A stretch of DNA of 12,060 nucleotides, taken from the NCBI GenBank assembly GCA_003165455.1, contig PLUJ01000157.1, positions 2,387 through 14,446 of the forward strand, written 5' to 3'. This DNA comes from Acidobacteriaceae bacterium (GTDB lineage: Bacteria; Acidobacteriota; Terriglobia; Terriglobales; Acidobacteriaceae). The notes below the pieces were generated by a model. It searched no databases. It was given only the letters and a program-made list of their open reading frames with translations, and was not told the origin of the DNA. The position numbers and the translations under genes are program-made. The first letter of the stretch is position 1. Each line of letters opens with the position of its first letter. Below, one piece after another: positions 6,952-12,060 of this stretch.

Positions 6952-7878
6952 TTACTTAGCTTGCGGATGAAATCTGGGCAGCTCAGGCTTGAATCCTGGT
7001 GGAAGGCCTTTGACGGCGAATGGAAAGTCAGCCGGCACCTTCACCTCAACGCGCCCCGCGGCAGTGATTATGTAGGGGCGCCCATCCGGATCCACAGGTA
7101 CGCCTGGTAGGTGTTCGACCGCGGCGAGCTCCGCCATGCTCGATGGCAATGTTCCGGTGCGTCCGGTAAAACGCGAGACCGCTTCCTGCAAGTGCGTGAC
7201 GTCTTCATCCACGCGCAAGGCTCGCAGATGCTCGATTGCATTCTGCCGAATCAATTCATCGCGAGTATTCTGATACGTCGCGGACCACAGGATGCGGGCA
7301 GTAGCGAAGTCTTCGGCATGCTCTGCCATCTGCGCAGCCAGAACTTTCAGGACTGGAAGCGCATGGGGAACCTTCGAACCACGAGCAAATGCGTCGCCAG
7401 CTTTTCGATAATCCTTAAGGTTCATGTAATAAACAAACCCCAGGTCGTAATAGAGCTTCCAGTTTTCTGGATTCTGCTGGATGCCGTACTCCATCAGTTG
7501 AATCGCGCGTTCCGGTTCTCCGGCACCGCTTGGCGGCGCAGGCGCCAGAAAGCTGGCTCCAAACTCGTACGCCACCATTAATTGTGGATCCAGTTGAGTC
7601 GTTATTTCCAACAGCGGCGCAAGCAGCGCATAATTCGTCGCGTGGTTGTGGTGCCGTACGCCGAAATATTGGACTGCTCGTGTCCAATAAATGTCCGCCA
7701 GCAATCCTTGATAGCCGAGGCTGGCGCGTTTGAGAAACTTAGGAGAGTCAATATACAAAGCATCTTCCGGCGCCGTTGTCGGACGGATCTGATCGGAATG
7801 GTGTAATAACGCCGCACTGCCGCCCAGAAAGATAACCAGGCAGACTGCGGCAACGATCGAAGTATTCCGGCGACTCAT
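6952..7878 (-). CDS. Membrane-anchored TPR-like protein beside an ABC-2 transporter
   Basis: This 308-residue protein has one N-terminal membrane anchor (about 8-25, VAAVCLVIFLGGSAALL) and then a periplasm-facing helical region. Residues about 55-220 show TPR-like helix pairs, for example APLLEITTQLDPQLMVAYEFGA (87-108, in part), ERAIQLMEYGIQQNP (123-137) with YYDLGFVYYMNLKDYRKAGDAFARG (143-167, in part) and a further pair near 175-210. The C-terminal part (about 230-285) contains LPSSMAEL and PVDPDGRPY (261-269), resembling the C-terminal motif of GspG-type pseudopilins. The start codon overlaps the permease stop as ATGA (7875-7878), so the two are translationally coupled. By position it may be the accessory subunit of the transporter, analogous to the third gene of M. 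xanthus pilGHI, but I cannot claim homology to PilG. Confidence 0.8.
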   Translation of the reverse strand: MSRRNTSIVAAVCLVIFLGGSAALLHHSDQIRPTTAPEDALYIDSPKFLKRASLGYQGLLADIYWTRAVQYFGVRHHNHATNYALLAPLLEITTQLDPQLMVAYEFGASFLAPAPPSGAGEPERAIQLMEYGIQQNPENWKLYYDLGFVYYMNLKDYRKAGDAFARGSKVPHALPVLKVLAAQMAEHAEDFATARILWSATYQNTRDELIRQNAIEHLRALRVDEDVTHLQEAVSRFTGRTGTLPSSMAELAAVEHLPGVPVDPDGRPYIITAAGRVEVKVPADFPFAVKGLPPGFKPELPRFHPQAK

Positions 7879-8651
7879 TTCAGGTTCCGATTCTCAAAGA
7901 TGAGGACCGCCCCACTCAGAGCCATGGCGGCATAGAAAAAAGCATAGAGAGTGTTGTGCAGAATTAATTGCGGAGCCACCGGCTGTTCATGGGCGATCGA
8001 GCTAACGATATTGAACGCGGAGAAGTTCGGCACCAGATAGGCCGCCCCTGTGGCCAGCCAGCGCGTGAATCCATGGGCCATGCCGGCAAAGCTCCGGAGG
8101 TCCTCGGCAAAACTTCCGATCACAAACAGAGAAAAAGCAAAGACGGCGGAAAGCAGCGGGGAAGAGAACGAGGAAAATAGCAGCGCCAGCGCGCAGAGGA
8201 TGATGAATTCAAGAACCGCGAAATAGAGCGCTACAAAGATCAGAGCATCGGCTCGTATAAACCGATGCGAAACGTAAAACAGGGCGGCGAAGACGCCAAT
8301 CGCCATGAAGAAAGTGTTCACCACCAAAGTTCCCGCCAGGCCAAAAAACTTGCCCACAATAAACTCCCATCGGCGAACCGGACGGGAAAGCACGGTATAG
8401 AGCGTGCGCTTCTCGATTTCTTTCGAAACCAATCCGATGCCGATGAAAATTGCGATCACAACCCCGAATAAAGAAACCGCGGTCAAACCGAGGTTGATGA
8501 CCACTAACTTCTCGATCTCGAGGGAAATTTGACCTACGAAAACCGCCGCTCCAGAAAGCAGCAGTGCGAAAGCGATCAGGTTGTAAAGCACGCGGTCGCG
8601 TACCGCTTCACGAAAAGTGTTGGAGGCGATGTGGAAGATGCGCGAGTTCAT
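7875..8651 (-). CDS. ABC-2 type transporter permease, six membrane segments
   Basis: This 258-residue integral membrane protein of the ABC-2 permease type has an amphipathic start (IFHIASNTFREAVRDRVLYN) and membrane segments near 21-41, 50-75, 102-127, 135-160, 164-183 and 230-253. The cytoplasmic loop ISKE-like segment VSKEIEKRTLYTVLSRPVRR (75-94) is the coupling region common in this family. I chose ATG 8651 because it follows AGAGG by 5 nt and matches family N-termini; the frame is open further upstream inside the ATPase gene. It lies 19 bp after the ATPase gene and overlaps the TPR gene by 4 bp. Position beside pilin genes suggests equivalence to M. xanthus PilI, the membrane subunit of a transporter needed for pilus export. 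Confidence 0.9.
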   Translation of the reverse strand: MNSRIFHIASNTFREAVRDRVLYNLIAFALLLSGAAVFVGQISLEIEKLVVINLGLTAVSLFGVVIAIFIGIGLVSKEIEKRTLYTVLSRPVRRWEFIVGKFFGLAGTLVVNTFFMAIGVFAALFYVSHRFIRADALIFVALYFAVLEFIILCALALLFSSFSSPLLSAVFAFSLFVIGSFAEDLRSFAGMAHGFTRWLATGAAYLVPNFSAFNIVSSIAHEQPVAPQLILHNTLYAFFYAAMALSGAVLIFENRNLK

Positions 8652-8670
8652 GCTGTCCTCTTCATAGGAT

Positions 8671-9612
8671 CTAAACGGCTGTCCGCGCCTTGCTTTCAGC
8701 GTGCTGAAGTTTTTCGACGAAATACGCCTCCAGCGAAGTCCGCACCGGAGTGATCGCGATGAGTCGCAAGTGTTCGCGGCGGAGCGCATCGATGGCCGCG
8801 TCCTGTTGCGCCTCGCCGATGATAGCCCGCACAGTCTCGCCGGTTATGTGACATTCCGCGCCTAATGCTTTCATGGAGACGGGAACCTGCGCGCCATGCC
8901 AAATCACTTCAACCTTGCCCTGCACGCTCGAGGTGAGATCGTCGATCGCCCCAATGCCGCGAAGCTCTCCCTTGTTGATGATGGCGACGCGATCACAAAG
9001 TGCTTCGGCGTCGGAGAGAATGTGGGTTGAGAAAAACACGGTCTTGCCTTCGTGCTTGAGTTGTTCCATGAGGTCGCGAACTTCGCGGCGGCCCACGGGA
9101 TCCAGTCCTGACATGGGTTCGTCGAAGAACACCAGCTTTGGGTCATGCAGAATGGCTTGCGCAATTCCAACGCGCTGCAGCATTCCTTTGGAAAACTTTC
9201 GCAATTGCACGCCGCGCACGTCTTTCAGACCAACGCGCTGCAGCGTCGATTCCACGCGGCGGGAACGATCCTTGGCGGAAACGCCCGAGAGTTGCGCATA
9301 GTAATTTAATAATTCGTGCGCGGTGAGATGATCGTAAAAATAGGGCTGCTCGGGAAGGAATCCGATTTGCGCTTTCACTTCGGGATCTGTCCACTGCCGG
9401 CCGAGGATCCGCGCCGATCCCGACGAAGGGAATACCAGCCCCATGAGTAACTTTAATGTGGTGGTTTTGCCGGCTCCATTCGGGCCGAGAAATCCGAAAA
9501 CTTCGCCATCCTCCACGGTGAGATGAAGTGGGTGCAACGCACGTCGCGGCCGCTTAATCCAGAAGCCAACCTTGTAACTTTTTTCTAATCCCAGAATTTC
9601 AATCGCAGGCAT
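8671..9612 (-). CDS. ABC-2 transporter ATP-binding subunit
   Basis: This 313-residue ABC ATPase has all motifs of an active enzyme: Walker A GPNGAGKT (43-50), Q-loop Q89 in FLPEQPYF, signature FSKGMLQRV (140-148), Walker B LVFFDEP (160-166), D-loop SGLDP and switch H197 in FSTHILSD. The SKGM signature is usual for ABC-2 exporters of the CcmA/NatA type. Residues about 230-313 form the C-terminal extension of this group. I chose ATG 9612 (MPAIEILGLEKSY) because the frame upstream of it encodes Cys/Phe-rich sequence without family likeness. It heads the operon with permease, TPR protein and methyltransferase and lies 272 bp downstream of a pilin gene. It may be the counterpart of M. xanthus PilH; the transported substrate is unknown. 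Confidence 0.93.
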   Translation of the reverse strand: MPAIEILGLEKSYKVGFWIKRPRRALHPLHLTVEDGEVFGFLGPNGAGKTTTLKLLMGLVFPSSGSARILGRQWTDPEVKAQIGFLPEQPYFYDHLTAHELLNYYAQLSGVSAKDRSRRVESTLQRVGLKDVRGVQLRKFSKGMLQRVGIAQAILHDPKLVFFDEPMSGLDPVGRREVRDLMEQLKHEGKTVFFSTHILSDAEALCDRVAIINKGELRGIGAIDDLTSSVQGKVEVIWHGAQVPVSMKALGAECHITGETVRAIIGEAQQDAAIDALRREHLRLIAITPVRTSLEAYFVEKLQHAESKARTAV

Positions 9613-9765
9613 GGCGTTTCGACGTGAATGGAATGGAAGAGATGTTTTAGCTCCCACGAAAAGTATATGGAACAAAGCGGCGTTTTTGTAATGGCCCAGC
9701 ATTACTTGGGTCATCGAAGGCGATGGTCGACGAACCGTGGTGAAAAGACAAAACCGGACGCTGGC

Positions 9766-9841
9766 TGAGAAAAATCTAGTACTGAGACAAAACATGAGAC
9801 AAAAACAAATGAGACACAATCGTAGTCTGAGATCGGTCTCA
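9766..9841. promoter_or_regulatory. TGAGACA direct-repeat cluster with a candidate promoter for the ABC operon
   Basis: TGAGA occurs at 9766, 9783, 9795, 9810 and 9828, and three copies (9783, 9795, 9810) extend to TGAGACA. An opposite copy at 9837-9841 makes TGAGA-tcgg-TCTCA with the fifth. Spacings are 17, 12, 15 and 18 bp. On the minus strand, TTGTCT (9797-9802) and TAGATT (9773-9778), 18 bp apart, form a possible promoter reading toward the ATPase gene, giving a leader of about 150 nt. The repeats overlap it, as expected for a multi-site regulator. The remainder of the 272-bp spacer (9613-9884) shows nothing else. Confidence 0.4.
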
Positions 9842-9884
9842 ATGTGCAATACTCCCTAAACTCCAGCAATCCCGAACCAGCGGA

Positions 9885-10397
9885 CTAATTGCTCATGGGC
9901 AGCAATAGCAAACAGGCATTGTAGCTCGCTACCTGCGTAATGTTGCCTGCAGACTGCAGACGCAGCACAGCATCCTGAACTGAGCAGTAGGAACGCGTGC
10001 CACTGAGAGAATTTACAGGAATGCCTGTGGTAAAGAATTGATCGTTCACCGCGCCTGAGCTAGCCGACCCAACCGCAGTAAAGCTATAGCCGCTCTTGCC
10101 GGAACCGCCGCCGTTTGTGGCCAGGGTATTGTCGAGCAGGCAAGCGGTGGCGATGGCTGGGGTGCACGGGGCCGCGCCTCCGAGTGTGCTCATCGCGGCC
10201 GGAAAGCCAATGGTGGGATATGCCGCCTCATACGCAATTTCCGCATTGTTAATCATCCGCACCGATGCGGCCGCGGAAGCATCGTTCGCCGACATCCGAG
10301 CGCGCATCAGATTCGGAATAGCGATCGCCGCGATAATCAGAATGATGGCGACCACGATCAGCAACTCAATCAATGAGAAACCCTTGGTTTTGCGCAT
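9885..10397 (-). CDS. Type IV prepilin, diverged third paralogue
   Basis: This 170-residue prepilin has leader MRKTKG, a prepilin-peptidase site before Phe7 and the class III start FSLIELLIVVAIILIIAAIA with the conserved Glu at mature position 5. A 24-residue hydrophobic helix is followed by the shared segment PNLMRARMSANDASAAAS (28-45). The globular domain has four cysteines (78, 86, 138, 162), probably two disulfides, and ends ACLLLLPMSN. Helix, SGTRSYCSV region and C-terminal ITQVASYNAC match the other two pilins, but the middle differs and includes an extra Gly/Ser stretch (NGGGSGKSG). I chose ATG 10397, which gives the standard short leader with GGAAAG nine bases upstream. It has its own likely promoter. 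It could be a minor or alternative major pilin. Confidence 0.93.
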   Translation of the reverse strand: MRKTKGFSLIELLIVVAIILIIAAIAIPNLMRARMSANDASAAASVRMINNAEIAYEAAYPTIGFPAAMSTLGGAAPCTPAIATACLLDNTLATNGGGSGKSGYSFTAVGSASSGAVNDQFFTTGIPVNSLSGTRSYCSVQDAVLRLQSAGNITQVASYNACLLLLPMSN

Positions 10398-10473
10398 CGT
10401 ATGTTTCTTTCCACTCTTCGTTGGCACAGCGGGCCTTAACAAACGACGAGTATCAGAGCAAGGCGCCACAACT

Positions 10474-10503
10474 GTATTAGCGCGTAAAGGGCCAAACTGT
10501 CAC
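10474..10503 (-). promoter_or_regulatory. Candidate sigma-70 promoter of the left-hand pilin gene
   Basis: On the minus strand GTGACA (10498-10503) and TAATAC (10474-10479) lie 18 bp apart, close to the sigma-70 consensus. Transcription would start near 10467, giving a leader of about 70 nt before the pilin ATG at 10397. I found no good sigma-54 -24/-12 pair with sensible spacing here, although pilA genes in other phyla often use sigma-54. Confidence 0.45.
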
Positions 10504-10536
10504 GATTTACACCTCGGGTACGGCGTGGAAGTCTTT

Positions 10537-10554
10537 ATGTTCAATATGTTCAAT
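10537..10554. repeat. Tandem 9-bp repeat upstream of the pilin promoter
   Basis: ATGTTCAAT occurs twice without a gap (10537-10545 and 10546-10554), about 33 bp upstream of the proposed -35. The position fits an activator-binding site, but no regulator is known from this window. Confidence 0.5.
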
Positions 10555-10651
10555 GGCTTGGAGAAGTAACCAGTCGCCGGTTTGGAGTGAAAATGCAATT
10601 TCCCGTCAGGTTCTAAGCTCAAATGACAGAACGTGGCACTCTTGCGGCCAG

Positions 10652-10687
10652 AGAAAAAGACAAAGGCAGCGAAAGTGCTTCGCTGCC
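10652..10687 (-). terminator. Intrinsic terminator after the middle pilin gene
   Basis: A perfect 9-bp stem GGCAGCGAA/TTCGCTGCC (10665-10673 and 10679-10687, 5-nt loop) begins 38 bp after the pilin stop. On the minus strand it is followed directly by TTTGTCTTTTTCT, a proper U-rich tract. This is the best intrinsic terminator in the window and implies that the next pilin needs its own promoter, which is seen at 10474-10503. Confidence 0.85.
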
Positions 10688-10725
10688 CTCATCGTTATCG
10701 GTCAATTTCGTGATGCGATTTGCCG

Positions 10726-11232
10726 TTAGTTCGCCATCGGCAGCAGGGCTTGGCATGCCGCATAGCTGGCAACCTGCGTGATTGTACCGGCAGCCGCCGT
10801 ACGCACCACGCCATCGTCCACAGCGCAATACGAGCGCGTGCCGGTGGTCCCGGACTGCGGCCAGCCGGTGGTCACAAACTGGTTCGGGACCGCGCTGGGC
10901 GCAGCGATTTGGGTTGTGATGGCGAACTTATAGCCGCTCTTAAGACCGCTGGCCAGTGTGCTATCGATCAAGCAGGCCGTGGTGGTGCTGGGAACGCAAG
11001 CCACCCCGGCAGTTCCGCCAAGAGCTGTCAGGCTGGTGTAACCAACCGTCGGATAATCGGCGAAATAACTGACTTCGGCCGTGATGGTGGAGCGCTCGGA
11101 AGCGGCCGCGGATGCATCGTTGGCTGACATCTTGGCGCGCATCAGGTTAGGAATTGCAATCGCCGCAATGATCAGGATAATTGCCACCACGATCAGCAGT
11201 TCGATCAGTGAAAAGCCGGTTTGTTTGCGCAT
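10726..11232 (-). CDS. pilA: Type IV prepilin, middle copy of a tandem pair
   Basis: This 168-residue prepilin has leader MRKQTG, cleavage before Phe7 and the class III start FSLIELLIVVAIILIIAAIA with Glu at mature +5 (needed for N-terminal methylation and subunit packing). The globular part has cysteines 79, 87, 136 and 160, probably pairing as a small loop plus a C-terminal D-region, and a WPQSGTTGTRSYC motif. The mature protein differs at only seven positions from the copy at 11558-12060, while the diverged paralogue at 9885 shares mainly the helix and the C-terminal motif. ATG 11232 gives the normal six-residue leader; GGAG lies 12 nt upstream, somewhat far. It ends at a strong terminator. 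It is probably a major pilin or one of two interchangeable ones. Confidence 0.95.
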   Translation of the reverse strand: MRKQTGFSLIELLIVVAIILIIAAIAIPNLMRAKMSANDASAAASERSTITAEVSYFADYPTVGYTSLTALGGTAGVACVPSTTTACLIDSTLASGLKSGYKFAITTQIAAPSAVPNQFVTTGWPQSGTTGTRSYCAVDDGVVRTAAAGTITQVASYAACQALLPMAN

Positions 11233-11557
11233 TAGATCGGTCGTCTCCGCAAGAAGATAGCCGTATTCGGCATTGGTTCACTTGTGTAGTCTGCACGCCT
11301 CGTTCCAAAACCTAAGCGGAGGCTAATGACAGAGGTTTTGTCACAACCCTTTTAGTTCCAGCCAGCCCCGCTGCGATCGGCAAGAGGCAGGGAACACCTG
11401 AATCAGCAGAGTGACCATAAATGTCAGAGTTCAGCGAAAAGCTGGCATATAAAGAGGCTGGGTGGAATTCACCGCGCAGTGTGACCCAATAACGACGAGG
11501 GCAGCGAACTTTCGTTCGCTGCCCTCATCTAACTTCTTTCGAGTTGTCTTAGCTGAC
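11233..11557. other. 325-bp spacer between the two near-identical pilin genes
   Basis: No gene is seen. The part next to the upstream pilin holds the hairpin at 11497-11526. A TGACA-gaggttt-TGTCA inverted repeat lies at 11327-11343. On the minus strand CGGCTATCTTCTTGCG (11248-11263) keeps the GG and GC elements of a sigma-54 -24/-12 site at the right spacing, but it is so close to the ATG that the ribosome site would precede the transcript start, so I do not call it. No clear sigma-70 promoter is evident. Confidence 0.5.
11497..11526 (-). other. Long hairpin with GAAA tetraloop after the right-hand pilin gene
   Basis: GAGGGCAGCGAAC (11497-11509) and GTTCGCTGCCCTC (11514-11526) form a perfect 13-bp stem. 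On the minus strand the loop reads GAAA, a stabilising GNRA tetraloop. It begins 31 bp after the pilin stop and shares TTCGCTGCCCTCATC with the terminator after the middle pilin, so the two are relatives. Here the sequence after the stem is GTCGTTATTGGG, not U-rich, so termination may be poor and the structure may instead stabilise the pilin mRNA. Confidence 0.7.
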
Positions 11558-12060
11558 TTAGTTCGCCATCGGCAACAGTGCCTGGCAAGCTGCGTAGCTG
11601 GCAACCTGCGTAATCGTGCCGGCAACCGCGGTACGAACCACACCGTCATCCACCGAGCAGTAGGAGCGCGTGCCGGTGGTCCCGGACTGTGGCCAGCCAG
11701 TGGTTACGAACTGGTTGGGAACGGCGCTGGGAGCCGCAATCTGCGTCGTGACGGCAAAGTTGTAGCCGCTCTTCAGGCCGCTGCCCAGTGTGCTATCGAT
11801 CAAGCAGGCGGTGGTGGTGCTAGGAACGCAAGCCACGCCGGCAGTTCCGCCAAGAGCTGTCAGGCTGGTGTAACCAACCGTCGGATAATCGGCGAAATAA
11901 CTAACTTCACCCGTGATGATGGAGCGTTCGGAGGCGGCCGCAGACGCATCGTTGGCGGACATCTTGGCGCGCATCAGGTTAGGAATCGCGATAGCTGCAA
12001 TGATCAGGATGATAGCCACCACGATCAGCAGCTCAATTAGTGAGAAACCCTTCTGTTGTT
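11558..12060 (-). CDS. pilA: Type IV prepilin, right-hand copy of the tandem pair (start cut by window end)
   Basis: The frame runs from the stop at 11558 to the window edge, giving 166 visible residues. The edge sequence reads QQKG then FSLIELLIVVA, so only about the first two or three leader residues are missing. Features match the middle copy: prepilin-peptidase site, Glu at mature +5, helix to about mature residue 24, four cysteines and the same C-terminus ACQALLPMAN. Differences in the mature protein are T/I and A/G in the first globular part, A/G, K/N and I/V around SGYNFAVTT, A/S in SYCSVDD and A/V in RTAVAGT. Stop-to-stop offset between the copies is exactly 832 bp and no indel breaks the alignment from the mature N-terminus on. 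A start at the internal GTG near 12022 would destroy the helix and is wrong. Confidence 0.93.
   Translation of the reverse strand, partial: QQKGFSLIELLIVVAIILIIAAIAIPNLMRAKMSANDASAAASERSIITGEVSYFADYPTVGYTSLTALGGTAGVACVPSTTTACLIDSTLGSGLKSGYNFAVTTQIAAPSAVPNQFVTTGWPQSGTTGTRSYCSVDDGVVRTAVAGTITQVASYAACQALLPMAN

Noticed and set aside
11248..11263. Sigma-54-like site (GG and GC at -24/-12 spacing) before the middle pilin
   Set aside because: The predicted transcript would start only a few bases before the ATG, after the ribosome site, and several consensus bases are missing.
11462..12040. Plus-strand open frame of 192 codons opposite the right-hand pilin
   Set aside because: It mirrors the pilin gene, and a similar antisense frame exists opposite the middle copy only because the genes are duplicates.

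Overview
The window is a chromosomal type IV pilus (T4P) locus of a moderately GC-rich Gram-negative bacterium. A LolA-like periplasmic chaperone and PilM/PilB/PilC-type pilus genes imply an outer membrane. The gene style (alanine/serine/threonine-rich four-cysteine pilins, an ABC-2 transporter with a TPR protein beside the pilins, scattered VapBC modules) fits Acidobacteriota best, with Myxococcota/Desulfobacterota-like groups as the alternative. This placement is an inference from protein style; no rRNA or marker gene is present.

Layout. Nearly everything is on the minus strand, so transcription runs from right to left. At the right are three prepilin genes in tandem (11558-12060 cut by the window end, 10726-11232, 9885-10397). 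The first two are near-identical duplicates and the third is diverged. Next comes an operon-like run: ABC-2 ATPase (8671-9612), six-TM ABC-2 permease (7875-8651), membrane-anchored TPR protein (6952-7878, ATGA overlap with the permease) and a class I SAM methyltransferase (6174-6923). The middle, 4234-6173, is accessory in character. It holds two PIN-toxin modules back to back and divergent, phd-vapC (minus, 4425-5105) and vapBC (plus, 5229-5857), together with an inverted-repeat-rich 190-bp spacer and a 316-bp gene-free spacer. To the left are lolA (3559-4233), pilC (2120-3319), pilB (415-2085) and the first 85 codons of a probable pilM (1-255).

How it works together. PilB (extension ATPase), PilC (inner-membrane platform) and PilM (cytoplasmic adaptor of the alignment complex) form the inner-membrane engine that polymerises the pilins. 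An ABC transporter beside pilA recalls Myxococcus xanthus pilGHI, needed for pilus export, so the ABC/TPR operon is probably a pilus accessory module; the methyltransferase may belong to it. The toxin-antitoxin genes look like insertions between two halves of the pilus locus.

Sequence signals beyond genes include a canonical terminator after the middle pilin, a longer related hairpin without a U-tract after the right-hand pilin, a TGAGACA repeat cluster before the ABC operon, a 9-bp tandem repeat before the left-hand pilin promoter, structured elements before pilC and after pilB, and a promoter/operator palindrome covering the vapB start codon. I see no convincing wholly new system. The most interesting points are the pilin duplication, the pilin-linked ABC/TPR/methyltransferase operon and the small repeat and regulatory elements.
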